Below, piece after piece: positions 1 through 10,800 of a DNA stretch of 64,000 nt. The stretch is taken from NCBI GenBank assembly GCA_029783825.1, contig JAREIK010003361.1:32171-96170 (forward strand), in the 5' to 3' direction. The DNA is from Sapria himalayana. Taxonomy: Eukaryota; Streptophyta; Magnoliopsida; Malpighiales; Rafflesiaceae. Numbering within the stretch: position 1 is the first letter of the stretch; each line of letters starts with the position of its first letter. A program made the position numbers and the translations under genes. The notes beneath the pieces were generated by a model. The model was not told the origin of the DNA. It was given only the letters and a program-made list of their open reading frames with translations, and did not search any database.

Positions 1-931
1 TTACTTTCAATGTGCTCTCTACCTATGCCTTCCTTGCTATTTTATTTTTATGAAATTTACTTTCCTACTAGCCTTGATCTTTTGTTACCCTTCATCTCTT
101 GTTTTTTGTTGTTCACTTCTACATAGAAAGCACTCCACAAAAAGCACATAACAGTATCTAACACCCTTCCCTTCTACCCTTTCTTCTTTTATCCCTTTCC
201 TTTTTTATCATTCAAACAATCCTCAACCCAACCTCTAAGAATGTTAGTGACCCTAATCTAGTGTTCTATATGTTATGCTTTAAAGATAAATCCCTAGCTT
301 GGTTCTTCTTTCTATTCCTTTCCTGCTCTTCCAGCTTCTTTGTACTATCTTTGATTTTTGATCTTTTCAAGGACCATGTCCCTTCTAATCTTTTTACTCC
401 TTTATTGGTCCATCTATTCTACACCATTACTGTGTCCCCTCTTTACTTTCTTTCTACATTGACACCAAAAATAGAATCTACTTTTATCCGCAACATAACC
501 ATAGTCCCTTTTTTTCTACCTTTTTCTATTTTGTCCCTTCTATCAATTTTATTACATACAAACATCAATATAAAACAAAATTTCGTTCAAGATATTGCTC
601 CTCGAGGGCCTCTCCATCTTTATCTCCATGCAATTTTTGGCTACATTGATGCCTATTTTTGGTAGCTCCATTGCCACAGTATGTCCATGCAATTTGGTTG
701 CTCCTATAATTTCATGGTATTCCTACCTTCCACACCACTCTATAGCAACTCTTATACTTCCTTTTTGAAATCATATTTTTTCTAGCCTGTGAAAAATTTA
801 AACCAAGCACAACACATATATATATTGGCCCCCTTCCTTGCCCCTCTTTTTTTTTCTCACTTTATGATTTAATGCCTAGGTTTACACTCAGTTTATGTAG
901 TTCTAGTCCTCTCCAATGAATATGTTCTATT
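1..931 (-). other. LINE-1 3' untranslated region (partial)
   Basis: This AT- and pyrimidine-rich stretch follows the RNase H stop of LINE-1 on the minus strand. A 134-codon open frame on the plus strand (261-665) has no recognisable domain and is probably chance. No array and no LINE 3' terminal motif is seen here. Confidence 0.6.
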
Positions 932-1195
932 CTATAACCTTTTGCTAACTTTTTTTGAACCTTTACTGTATGGATAATCCTTGATATCAACCTTTATAAT
1001 ACCTTTGTATGTGATCGGAAGATTTTTTTTAACATATTCTTGTTGTCCTTTTTTCTTTCCCTCCCATACTACCTTGTTTGCAAGTGCATTTACCTTTCTA
1101 TATATGTGTTTGATTGAGCCATTCAAGACCCTAACTAGCTGAAAAATATCTTCGATCTCCTCTTCATATCTCACCATTGCTATCTTTTTGTTTAT
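932..1195 (-). pseudogene. LINE-1 RNase H domain, C-terminal half
   Basis: The minus-strand translation contains VRYEEEIEDIFQLVRVLNGS and IKHIYRKVNALANK, matching the LINE-2 RNase H (RHEEEIETIVNLAKELDAS and ISHVYREANTLADN). In plant LINEs this RVT_3-type RNase H removes the RNA template during reverse transcription. The final catalytic Asp position reads N here (ALANK versus TLADN). The other half of the domain lies at 4,893-5,215. The two halves are separated by the PIF/Harbinger element and join in frame through a single TTA (Leu) codon at the TAA duplication, giving VVDL followed by INKK. Confidence 0.85.
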
Positions 1196-1213
1196 TAAAG
1201 ACATGTTTGATAA
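1196..1213. repeat. Left TSD (TAA) and terminal inverted repeat of the PIF/Harbinger element
   Basis: TAA at 1,196-1,198 is followed by AGACATGTTTGATAA at 1,199-1,213. The right end, reverse-complemented, is GGTGTTGTTTGATAA, matching 11 of 15 positions. A TWA duplication with a terminus containing TGTTTGATAA is typical of PIF/Harbinger elements. Confidence 0.85.
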
Positions 1214-1599
1214 AACTGAAAAAATTAAGTGTTGTAAATAAGTGCTGAAAAATTAAGTGATTAATTTTATAAGTTTTTAATTTGTATTGAAAAATTATTT
1301 GATAAATTACTGATAATTGAATGATGAATATAATAATTCTATTTGATAACTTTAAATGCTGAAAGATGAAAATGATATTTTTTACAAATTTATCATTATT
1401 ATTAATGTAGTTCAGTTTATTCAAATTATTTAGAATTTCTAATATAATTTTATTTTTCAATGCTATTGTTAATTATTGTTTATAAGAAATTTACTACGAA
1501 CATTTCCATAATTATATAATAAAGTCTAAAAAAACATAAAAATGTTTATAAAAAAATTAATTTGCAATAAGTTGATTTGTTATTTCCACTCTTAAATTA

Positions 1600-2790
1600 A
1601 TTATCCAAATTTGATTATCATGTGCAGCTCTTCCTTCAACTTGCAGTAGACCTTCATTATCATTTTGAGGTATTTCTAAATTTTTATCATAATCATTTTC
1701 ACCATGCTCTAAACAAACATCAGCAATAGATAATTTCTAAATATAGTTATGTAAATCTACGCAAGCAATAACAATGTTTCTTTGAACTTGAAAAGAAATA
1801 TGGTATCATTCTTTTTAGGATTGGAAAATGAGCTTTCAAAATACCAAAAGATCACTCAATGACATTCCTGAATCTAGCATGTGCATAATTAAAAGTCTCT
1901 TCTTTTGTACAAGGATGGACATCATTATGAAAATCAGGCAACCAATATCATGCATTATGGTAATGTGCTATAAACCCTAGAGTATGTGGATATGTAGCAT
2001 CACAGAGATAATATTTATCTAAAAAAATATAATTTTAAAATAATTTATTAATTTATTAAAAAAAGATGAGAAGAGAATAATACTTACCTGGTGGAGGTTT
2101 TGGAATTCTATTTTCTAGATAATGCATAGTCTCTGATAAAACTCTTGATCATGTGCTACACCTTCCCATCTAGCCTAAACAAATATAAAAATCATATTGA
2201 AGTCACATATTGCTAGAACATTTTAATAATATTCTTCACTTCCTCTTCCTCTATAAGGGATTTGTTTGTTAGAAGGTATCACATCATTAACAAGCATCCC
2301 ATCAAGTGCACCAATTGTATTATATTCATTAAAAAAATATGAATATAACAATAATTATAACAACAACATGAACACCAATAATAAAAAACATGTAATTTTA
2401 TCTAACTTGAACACTTCCCTTAATTGTTGATAGGGATGATTTTCCATTACTTCATTAACCAGGGTAGACACAATCACCTCACTTCTGAAGAGATGCATTG
2501 CATCTAGAACTTTATGAAAGTTATGACGTATGGTTTAAGTTGAATGATTGGTTCTTCTTTTTTTAACACGATTTCTTACGTTGTGATTTAAAGTCATAAA
2601 AAACATCACCATTTTTTCTTCAACTTTGATGTAATGACTGTCTTTCAACCATTTTCTATTTTTGAATTGCTCACAAATACCCAAAAAAGCTTGCTTAATC
2701 ATTTTTAGAATTTCAAGAGAATGTACAAGATTACCATTTAAAATTTCTTGAACATATGCAAAACCTTTTTAGTGCCGAGTCGGTATTTTG
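1600..2790 (-). pseudogene. HARBI1-like DDE nuclease (transposase) pseudogene
   Basis: In plant Harbinger elements this nuclease cuts the transposon ends, normally as a partner of the Myb-like protein. Minus-strand fragments in order are: an N-terminal helical region (WLKDSHYIKVEEKMVMFF, then LNHNVRNRV, about 2,560-2,660); TIGALDG with the first catalytic Asp (about 2,310); a VWARWEGVAHDQEF-like stretch with one W changed to stop (about 2,170); KYYLCDATYPHT with the second Asp (about 2,000); and FNYAHARFRNVIE with the catalytic Glu (about 1,880), followed by a stop where the family has Trp or Arg. All three acidic residues therefore survive while the frame is broken by several stops. An intron at 2,019-2,087 splits the gene, and another gap near 2,330-2,400 may also be an intron. 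Confidence 0.82.
2019..2087 (-). other. Spliceosomal intron in the Harbinger nuclease pseudogene
   Basis: On the minus strand, CCACCAG is followed by GTAAGT (donor at 2,087) and a T-rich tract ends in TTTTTTTAG (acceptor at 2,019). Removing these 69 nt joins PKPPP to DKYYLCDA in frame, which matches the family motif PPPGKYYLVDAGYP. The AT-rich interior fits a plant intron. Confidence 0.75.
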
Positions 2791-3099
2791 TCTTCTTCCA
2801 AGTAGCTTTTTCCTTATAATCTTCTTGATTAGAATCAATACAATTATTTTTAATATATTTCTTTGCTTTTCATTTAACATCTTCTGATAATATTCAACAT
2901 TTCAAAATAAATCATAAAAAAAAGATACAACAATTAAAAGCAAAGTGAACCACAATATATTGTCAAAAAAAAGAAATAATGCCAATACATAAAAATATGC
3001 AGAAAAAGTATGAAAAAAAACCCATAAAATAAAGCATGAAATTGCATTTGCTTTAGCACAAAGAAGCTAAAAAAACTAATGTAATCTCAATTATTTTTG

Positions 3100-4009
3100 C
3101 ATTCATCCGAATCCAAGCAATTATGTTTGCTTCTGGCTTTTGTGAAAACATCATCCACTATTCTTTGTGTGCTTTGCTTTCGCAAAAAATGCTTGAAACA
3201 TTAATGTATAATAGGTCATCCATAGGTAAAGTTGCAATCTCATCCAACTTCTTATTGCATTCTTTAATGCTAGGTTCATCTCATTGCTCCAATGTACTTA
3301 GAATAGCTAGCAATTTTTTATCTAAATCTCCATTTTTTTTCATTTGGTTCTTCCATTTTGGCAAAGACTTTTTTTTTTGACGATAAAGGGATTAGTGAAG
3401 ATTCAGGCTTTATATTTTTGTGTGTACAAGAATTCTCTATAGTTTGATAAGTACTCGATGTAAATTTTTCAGCACCATTTTTAGGAAACCCCTGTCTAGA
3501 TGGATGCCATGAATCTTGCATGGTAGTTGTAATGCCATCAAAGAGTGATCTCATCTCATCTGCAAATTTTAGCCCAGTATATCGAAATTGTTTTACATTT
3601 AGTATTTTCTATTAAACAAATAATTGTAATTAGCCAATAGTAGTTAAATTAAAAATTTTAAAAAATTAACTAAAGAAATGAGCTATATCTTGATATACTC
3701 TTTCCACTCTTCTGAAGTCCATTCAACTGTATTAGTTACCAGATTATAGTTGTGGTCAGACTTTCCAATTAAATTCGACCACACATTGTTTTTATGTTTT
3801 AAATAATTTCTTTCATTTTTCAATTATCATTGAGTGAAATTTAAATTTTTGATCTCTTTAAAGTCTTTTGGTGGTTTTATCCCATTATTCAACATGCAAG
3901 CTCCCACCCCTTTTTCCAAAAATATTTTGTTGGTCAAGACATAAATCTAAAAAAAGTTTAACTTGTGTTAGGTCTTTCCAACTTGCTTTGGTAGAATCAA
4001 AATAAGTCA
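3100..4009 (-). pseudogene. Myb/SANT-like (trihelix-type) DNA-binding protein of the Harbinger element, pseudogene
   Basis: The minus strand begins MTYFDSTKASWKDLTQVKLF, then LDLCLDQQ (about 3,900-4,009). This is the W...FLDLC(I/L)DQ start of the Myb/SANT-like domain found in plant Harbinger partner proteins. VEWTSEEWKEYIKI (about 3,690-3,720) and FRYTGLKFADEMRSLFDGI (about 3,535-3,600) match the end of the domain. A low-complexity linker and a C-terminal helical part follow to about 3,100. The family binds transposon ends and recruits the nuclease. Stops and a probable intron near 3,600-3,690 interrupt it. Its position upstream of the nuclease on the same strand is the normal order. Confidence 0.72.
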
Positions 4010-4874
4010 TTCCTATATAAGATAAGTAACTAAAAATTATTTTAAATATAATCTTTCATCAAGTTAAATAATAGATAATAAATGCACATTTACATAATAA
4101 TGTAAAAATAAAAGCTATGTATTAGAGAAGTAGGGATGAAATACATTAACCCACATAATGCAAATGTACACGACATAACCAAAAAACCAACATTGTGGAT
4201 GAAAAAAAAACATTGCACCACAATTTTCACACAAAAAAACAATTCGGGAATCAATTTTTACACACAAACATAGAATAAAAAATCTAGATTTCAAAAACAA
4301 TTTAGGATTAAAAATTTTTATACAAAATTAATTTGTATTCAGGATTCTAACCTATAAGAATTTAGAAAATCAACGTATTGTGATAAGCAATAATTTGGTT
4401 TAGTTTTTACAATTAAATCATAATTCCCAAAAATACATCAATTTCACGAAGAACAAATTGAAAACAAAACTTATCGATTCACAACATTAACATCATATAC
4501 CCCTAATATTAAAGAAATCCCTAAATTATACATCAATAACATCAATTTTGCTCACCCAAAATCCATGCCGAAGTCACCCCCGAAATGAACAAAAGCTTGC
4601 ATGAGGAAAGAGAAATTTTGCGAGTTTCCGAAGACGACGATCGAAAACATTTAGATAAATTTTTTAAAGGATAACTTTGTAATTTTGTTTCATTGCAAAT
4701 TTTTAGCATTTTTAGCATTCTATGATAAGTAGGTCTCGACTTACTTAACATTTTCAACACATTTTTACTTAAAATTTTAAAGTTTTTAACTCCAAACATT
4801 TTTTTATCAAATGCACTTAAAATTTTAAACCATTGAAAGCTTAAATTTTAAACCATCTTAATTTTTTAAGTGTG
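4010..4874. other. Harbinger 5' non-coding and subterminal region
   Basis: This AT-rich DNA lies between the Myb-like gene and the right terminal repeat. It ends in AAATTTTAAACCAT-type direct repeats (about 4,820-4,860). Short open frames here show no domain. It presumably holds the promoter of the Myb-like gene, but no specific element could be identified. Confidence 0.5.
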
Positions 4875-4892
4875 TTATCAAACAACACCTAA
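4875..4892. repeat. Right terminal inverted repeat and TSD (TAA) of the PIF/Harbinger element
   Basis: TTATCAAACAACACC at 4,875-4,889 is followed by TAA at 4,890-4,892. This pairs with the left end at 1,196-1,213. Confidence 0.85.
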
Positions 4893-5215
4893 GTCTACCA
4901 CTATTTTAGAATTCACCTGAATATGTATATCCTTAACCATTCTTCTTTCACATGCTAGTAGTCTTTCTCTATGTGCCATGATCTCTACAAGGAGTGTGGT
5001 CATTGTGAAAGCTAATATTAGCTTTACTTCTAAGTCTCTTATGACTCCTCCTCCTGTTACTCCCATGTCCCTATCAAAGTTCCCATCTATGTTCAGAGAT
5101 AGCTTTCCTCTAGAAGGTTTTTCTCAATGTCTACTAGCAAATCTATTTAACTTTGTTTATTTCATCGTAAGCCTCCAAATGTTCAATGTACCCCTTTCTG
5201 ACTAGTAGTTTTAGA
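4893..5215 (-). pseudogene. LINE-1 RNase H domain, N-terminal half
   Basis: The minus strand reads RGKLSLNIDGNFDRDMG, then VTGGGVIRDL and KDIHIQVNSKIVVDL. These align with LSLNTNGSFNRDTGLVGGGG and QIQVDSILLVEL of LINE-2. The first catalytic Asp (N-I-D-G) is kept, whereas LINE-2 has Asn there. The Asp of the QVDS motif is Asn here (QVNS). The domain continues at 932-1,195 on the far side of the Harbinger element. Confidence 0.82.
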
Positions 5216-6188
5216 TTTTTACCAGGCTAGATTCTGATATTCTTCCTCTTTATGCTTTTATATCTTTCCAGATGTCATGCATACTCATTCTAGTTCCTTC
5301 AAAACTACTATTATTCTTAGCTTTCCAGATACACCAAATAGCTATATGTGGGATGTTTTTTTAATTCATTTCTATGAGCTACTAAATGGTTATTCTTTGC
5401 TCCATTTATGGAGTCTTTCTTTTAGCAGAAGATAGTTATTTTTTTATATTGCTTTTTTGTTCATAGATTTTTCCAGATTTTCACTGAAATTTTCCTTATG
5501 AGACTAGATAATCTAAGGATTCTAGCTCCTCTAAGCAACATTTGCATCTTTAACCTAATTGAATACTTTTGTTTGTATGTTAGTTAATCAAGAAGATATT
5601 TGAGAAAACTTTCCACATGAATGTTCTCATTTTTTGAGGATTCTCATTATCCCAGGCCCATTTAAACAAGTCTTGTGCAATTTTCTTGCTTCTCGCCTCA
5701 TCATTGACTGACTTAAGTGTAAATGCTTCATCCGCATTGAGAGTCCACTTCGATCTGCTTCTTGTTAATTTAGCATGATTTTCTCATAAAAAGTTAGCAA
5801 GCTCTTTTTCTATCCTTTTTATAAGTTTTTATGAGGGTGAATAATCATTAAATTATGCATCAGTGTGCTTTGTAGCACATGTGTTATTAATGTTATTCTT
5901 TATCAAATACTTTGCATCTCTTACTTCCATTCTGCTATCTTTCCTCTTAGTTTCTTTAACAAGAAATCCAAGTATTTCACCTTTAGTCTACCTTCATATA
6001 TTGGGTAGCTCATATATATTATTACTCCTTTTTTAAATGTGAATCTTGTTATGTTTTTAATTTTATGATTCATACTTGTTGGAGCTTTAGAGGCCATCAT
6101 ATATTGGCATTTTCTTTTGTTAAGCTTCTGTCCTATTTCATCTTCTTGTGATCTATATCACTATCATCATACTATTTAATGATTTACT
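5216..6188 (-). pseudogene. LINE-1 ORF2: RT thumb and zf-RVT-like region, with an internal deletion
   Basis: Minus-strand matches to LINE-2 are YLGCPIYEGRLKVKYLDF (about 5,950-6,010; LINE-2 has YLGCPIYEGRLREEYL), RITLITHVLQSTLMHNLMII (about 5,870), and AIWCIWKAKN (about 5,335; LINE-2 VIWCIWKARN). Between about 5,760 and 5,800 the text jumps from the ELANFL motif to KWTLNADEAFTLKSV, skipping roughly 115 codons present in LINE-2. Several stops are present. The right end is the hAT insertion point. Confidence 0.8.
6181..6188. repeat. Left 8-bp target site duplication of the hAT element
   Basis: GATTTACT here and GATTTTCT at 9,619-9,626 match 7 of 8. An 8-bp duplication is the hallmark of hAT insertion. 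Both copies lie within LINE-1 reverse transcriptase coding sequence. Confidence 0.85.
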
Positions 6189-6888
6189 TAGAGGTGTCAA
6201 ACGGGCCGGCTCGGCACGACCCGACCCTTTTTAAACAGGCACGATCATGCTACTGTGCCGGGTCGGGCTCGACACGATTCCTGTACCGTGCCGTGCCCGG
6301 CCCGGCACTGTTTAAATATAGGCGGGCCCGGCCTAGCCATACAGGCCAGGGCAGAGGCTGACCCGAGCGGCCGAGCCCGAGTCCTGAGACTGAGAGTGAG
6401 AGAGACTGAGAGTGAGAGAGGCAGGGGCAGGCCGGAGGCCGTACGAACAGGCAGAATATTGTTTTTTTTTAAATTTATATAATGTAAATTATATTGCTCA
6501 AGTGTAGAGTATTAATTATTAAATATAAATTTTTTTAAAAATGTTAAAAATAAAAATTAAATAAAAATTAAATAAAAAAACAAATTCTAGAAAAGTATTT
6601 TTTTTTATCAAATTCAAATTAGTTTAGCTTTTATTATATTTATTAATTATATATTAAAGTTATTAATTTTTAAAATAAAATTTAAATCGTAAAAAAAAAT
6701 AAATCAATACATTATGTTAGTAAAAATAAAAATTAAAAAAAATTAAACAACACAAATGAAAAATTACCAATCATCCATTTGAAATCGATGGTCCGAACAA
6801 AACAAGTATAAGTTTCAATACAACGTACAAACAAAGCGTACAAATACAATGAATAAAAAAACATCGAAAAAAAAATAGCAGATCATCA

Positions 6889-8878
6889 TCAATCGTCAAT
6901 CGGCATATCATGAGAATCATCAGCCGCAACATCAAGATCAGTATCATATGGATCATCATCATCGGCAATCAACTCCTCCGCCATCGTAGTGGATGTGGAT
7001 GCGACTGCAGTGTCTGTCCTAGTCTCAGCTCCAGCATGATCATGGATGCTAAACCTCGATTCCTCCCAATCCTTCAAACATGCCAAGGCCTCAACCATAT
7101 CTGGACGTAATCTCGATCTCCTATCCGAAATCATGTTCATTGCAACAGAAAAAGCAGTCTCCGATGCTATGCTCGACACCGGAGGAGTCAGTAGATCCCG
7201 TGTCATCCTAGATAGCATGAGATAGGTGGACTCATATGATTACTACAACTGTAATAAATCAAGATTCTTAGTATCAGAATGTGATAGGATTGAGCAGTAA
7301 TCGGTATCTAAGTACCGAGATAGCTCGCTCCTATGTGATGGTCCAGCCCTATGTTTCCTCCTCGCTAACTGAATGGAATAATCATCATCTCCGAACAAGG
7401 TATCAATGTCCGTAATCACAGTCTCACTACCACCACCACCATACCTAGTATCGTAGTATGTGAATAGGTCAGTCAACTTCTCGTGAATGAACCCTTCAAG
7501 TGGCTCTTCCAGGTTCATGCACGAGGAAATGAAAGTCAGGGTATTTTCTACCCCTTCCACCTTAACCCTAGGGTCCATGCATGCAGCGAGGCAATAAAGA
7601 GATGGAACGGTGGACCAGTACTTCAATTACTTGGTCTCCATCTCTGCATCCATATGGCTAAGCGTCGGGTCAGCTCGATACTTCCTAAACATGTTACTAA
7701 TGTTGCATATACACCGGAGTGCAATGCAAGTGGTGGGCGTATAAACCGAAGAACACATGATTCCAACATCAGGTACGTGTAATTCCAACGATGTCTCACA
7801 TCTGATTGGAATTTCTTCTTCTTAAGATTCGCAGACAATCAGAGAGTACCAAACTCTTGTTGTCTGCGAGGAGTGCGAATATACTTTAGTGCATTGCGTA
7901 TATTATCCAACACGGGGGAATACACCTTCATACCCGCTTGAATAATCAGGTTAATCACGTGACACATGCATCTGACATGAAAGTTCTCTCCTAATGGTGT
8001 GTCTCTAATATTCCTAACAAACATATTGATCGCTACTCCATTATTAGAAGTGTTATCGAATGTGACACTAAAAATTTTATTTTGAATTTTATATTCCCTA
8101 AATATTTTGATCATACACTCAAAAATGGCCGGGCCATCATCAGGATGAAGAATCTCAGTGAATCCTAAAATTTTTTTATTGATTGTCCAGTTAGAATCTA
8201 CATAGTGACTCGTGAGACATGCATAAGAAGAATCATCATGACTTGTCCATATATCGGACGTCACGGACACCACTCCACTATATGCCATATTTTCCTTAAT
8301 AATTTTTTGTTTTTCTAACTTTTATATCTTTAGTATTTCACTCCTAGCTGTGACCTAGAAATCCTAAGATAGGAAGGCTGAAAATAAGTCTGCATGATGC
8401 GCACTACCCTCGGATCTTCTGAAAATCTGATTAGAAGACCCATCAATGTGATGAGCCTGGCCATGCCGTCCCTACCCAACTCGCTGGAGTATACGAAGGG
8501 AGTAAACTTTGAGACTGAACTCGATTCCAGTCTTAAAAAATGTAGTGCCAAGTTGGGTTTGCCTAGGATCTAAGGGTCCATGTTTTTGGTGCATAATTCG
8601 GCATGCCTCTTAAGGTGCCCAATCCCACATGAACTCTTGCATGTTAAAAGTCCCATACAATATTTGCACTGTGCCATTTCTAGTTCCTCACCCCTAACAT
8701 TTTTTTGTGTTATGATTTTAAAATGAGTCCAAACTACAAAAGTCCTCCTAATTTTTTGTTTTTTAGAACTTTGGGTTGAGACGACTGGAGAAGCCAAACT
8801 TTCAGCAGCCGCAGACGTCTGTGTAACACTAACATTTTCATTTTCCAAATTTAAATACGTGTCAGGTGTATTTGTCAT
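6889..8878 (-). pseudogene. hAT transposase pseudogene (BED finger, RNase H-like core, C-terminal dimerisation)
   Basis: Domains in order on the minus strand are as follows. A BED zinc finger (8,570-8,760) has CKYC and later HLKRH. A helical region follows (8,330-8,551). The catalytic core (7,839-8,288) has SVTSDIWTS with the first Asp, TFDNTSNN with the second Asp, and CHVINLI. Then come FQSDVRHRWNYTYLMLES (about 7,780) and ACMDPRVKV. The dimerisation region has DLLTPPVSSIASETAFS and LRPDMVEALACLKDWEES (about 7,060-7,200). Breaks are TAG at 8,570-8,572, a stop at 8,330 with a frame change before 8,288, TGA at 7,839-7,841, a frame change near 7,625, and tandem TAG TAA near 7,240-7,245 where the family has WW. 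The start chosen is the Met at 8,878. The protein would bind element ends and carry out excision and insertion, but it cannot be made intact. Confidence 0.88.
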
Positions 8879-8911
8879 TTTTTATGTTTTTTATTTTTTC
8901 CTTAGTTTTTC

Positions 8912-8954
8912 TAGAGAGAGAAGCTTTAGAGAGAGAAGCTTTAGAGAGAGAAAG
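8912..8954. repeat. 15-bp tandem repeat upstream of the hAT transposase
   Basis: TAGAGAGAGAAGCTT occurs at 8,912-8,926 and 8,927-8,941, with a partial third unit to 8,954. It lies just 5' of the transposase start on the minus strand, where it reads as a CT-rich leader. It may be a promoter or leader motif of the element. Confidence 0.8.
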
Positions 8955-9402
8955 TAAATAAAAAAAGTAAAATAAATTGTCCGGTAAAAGCAATGAGGTC
9001 AGTCACGTGCAAGGTGCACCACAGGAAGCTCTGATGTTCAAAACTCAAGTCGAGTTTCACGAAAATCCAAGCCGAAAGCAAAATCACAAGGCCCGAGAGA
9101 AAGATGCACGGTTTATGTGAGAGAGAGAAAGTTTTGAGAGGTTTTATGTTTTTGAAAAACATAAATGTTATATGGAGGGGGATAGAATTTATAGATTAAA
9201 GATATTAATTTTTTATAAAAGAAAATATTTTTTTTTATATTTTTTTGATTTTTTAATATATAATTAGGGGGCAGAATCACGAGGACCATTGGATTCTGCC
9301 CCCTAGCCGTTGGAGGCGAATCCAACGACTGAAATCCAAAATGATTTGAAAAAAAAAAAATTTCCCGTTGGGAGTCGGGACCGTGGGTCGGGTCCATTCA
9401 GA

Positions 9403-9416
9403 CCCCCCCCCCCCCC
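9403..9416. repeat. C14 homopolymer in the hAT right subterminal region
   Basis: Fourteen consecutive C residues lie between the subterminal GC-rich block and an interior stretch carrying A- and T-runs. This is a slippage-prone tract and its length in the assembly may be unreliable. Confidence 0.9.
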
Positions 9417-9618
9417 GCGGGCTTTATTTCGGGAGGGCCCGGGTAACGCCCACGCGTGCTCGCCGCCCGCGTAAAACCTAACTGGCACGGGAAGATACCG
9501 TGCCGGTGTGCCGTGCCCCGGCACGGCATGGCACTGCTCTTGCCTAACCCGGGCATGGCACGGGCCCGCACACGATTTAAAAACGTGCCGGGCCGGCCCG
9601 GCCCGTTTGACACCTCTA

Positions 9619-9626
9619 GATTTTCT
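9619..9626. repeat. Right 8-bp target site duplication of the hAT element
   Basis: GATTTTCT follows the terminal CACCTCTA of the element. It pairs with GATTTACT at 6,181-6,188 (7/8). Confidence 0.85.
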
Positions 9627-10800
9627 ACAACCATTCATAAAAATGGTGACATCATCTGCATATGCTTGACATCCCATGAACGATGAATTTTTATGCTGCC
9701 TAAAGGTTCCAATGTCACCCCTTCTCATTCTCTCTTTAATGTTAACTATTAGTAGTTCTAGATATATAATAAAAAGTGAGGGTGAGAGGAGATCTTCCTA
9801 TCTTAATCTGCTTACTAGTTTAATATCTCTCCTGAGCTCTCCATTTATGAGAATTTTTACTCCATGTATTTGATATACACTTGTATATCAAGTTAATCCA
9901 AGTTTCGGCAAAGCCCATTTTTTTCATTGTATAATAGGGAACATTTCATTGGACCCTATCAAAGGCTTTGGATAAGTCCAATTTTTTTAACACGTTTTGT
10001 CCTCTAGCTTTTGTTCCCAACTCTCTAATCATTTCTTTGGCCAGACTAATATTTTCTATTATTAATCTATTTTTCATAAAACCTATTTTCTCTTTTGAAA
10101 TGATTTTAGGAAAAATACTATCTATTTTGTTTTATAATATTTTAGCTAAGATTTTATATATTGAGTTACACTAGTTAATTGGTCTATAATCCTCCCCTTT
10201 TTGGTTATTCTCAATTTTAGGAATGAGAACCATGTAATAGCTTCCTCCATTTCTTACCTGTATCCGCGCCACTGAAGATCCATGATATGGCGTTTAAAAT
10301 ATCTTCTTTTATGATATACCAACATGCTTGAAAAAATTTATTGTCCCATCCACTTGACCTGCTGCACTATTCTTGTCCATGTTTGCTACCCCCAGCTCTT
10401 CTTTTTCTTTTTCTAGGAATACCATGAGCTTATTATTTTCCTCCTATGTGATTTTTTTTCCTCTCTTTATTTTGCATATGACTATTTTTCTTATATCTTC
10501 CTTCTCCACATAATTGATTTTTGAAAAAAACCTTCGAAATATGTTTTTATGCCTTTCTCTTTGTCTACCCATTCTACTAAGCTATTTCTTATACCTTTTA
10601 TTCTATATTTTTGGCTTTTCACCTTTGTTATTATTAGAGAAAACTTTGTGTTTTTGTCTCCTTCTTTTTGCCATTTTATTTTTGTTTTTTGTTTCCAAAA
10701 AACTTCTTCTATGTCATGTTTATATCTTAGTTCTACTTGTGATTTGTCTAGCACACTCCTCTTATCTTTACTTTGAGCTTCTTCATATTCCAATTCTCAT
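9627..10800 (-). pseudogene. LINE-1 ORF2: reverse transcriptase core
   Basis: On the minus strand from high to low coordinate: KIKWQKEGDKNTKFS and KYRIKGIRNSLVEWVDKEKG (about 10,560-10,720), the linker leading into RT; KLDLSKAFDRVQWN (about 9,950-9,990), motif A with a catalytic Asp; and GCQAYADDVTIF (about 9,640-9,680), motif C with the Tyr-Ala-Asp-Asp active site. The part between motifs A and C is frameshifted. It aligns with LINE-2 KLDLSKAFDRVEWN and GCLAYADDLIIF. The enzyme would copy LINE RNA onto nicked chromosomal DNA. The hAT element cuts the domain about ten residues after YADD. Confidence 0.88.

Larger units (their letters stand above)
1199..4889 (-). mobile_element. PIF/Harbinger transposon inserted in the LINE-1 RNase H domain
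   Basis: The element is 3,691 bp, bounded by 15-bp inverted repeats (11/15 identical) and a TAA duplication at 1,196-1,198 and 4,890-4,892. On the minus strand it carries the two genes expected of an autonomous Harbinger: a Myb/SANT-like DNA-binding protein (about 3,100-4,009) and a DDE nuclease (about 1,600-2,790). Both are degraded by stops, so it is no longer autonomous. LINE-1 coding continues in frame across the two ends, which proves insertion into an already existing LINE. Confidence 0.9.
6189..9618 (-). mobile_element. hAT-superfamily transposon inserted in the LINE-1 reverse transcriptase
   Basis: The element is 3,430 bp with perfect terminal inverted repeats: TAGAGGTGTCAAACGGGCC starts at 6,189 and its reverse complement ends at 9,618. 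About 150-200 bp at each end are GC-rich, with many CCGGC, GGGCC and CGGCACG blocks in both orientations, unlike the AT-rich surroundings. These look like subterminal transposase-binding repeats. A degraded minus-strand transposase (about 6,889-8,878) lies between. Removing the element and one target copy restores LINE-1 as IFMNGCRKS then LNSMM, in frame and collinear with LINE-2 IFTNASRRSLLNFMD. Confidence 0.93.

Noticed and set aside
261..665. 134-codon plus-strand frame at the left edge
   Set aside because: It lies antisense in the LINE-1 3' UTR with no recognisable domain.
6771..7110. Short Met/Ile-rich frames on both strands near the hAT C-terminus
   Set aside because: They are out-of-frame readings of the transposase C-terminus and its flank.
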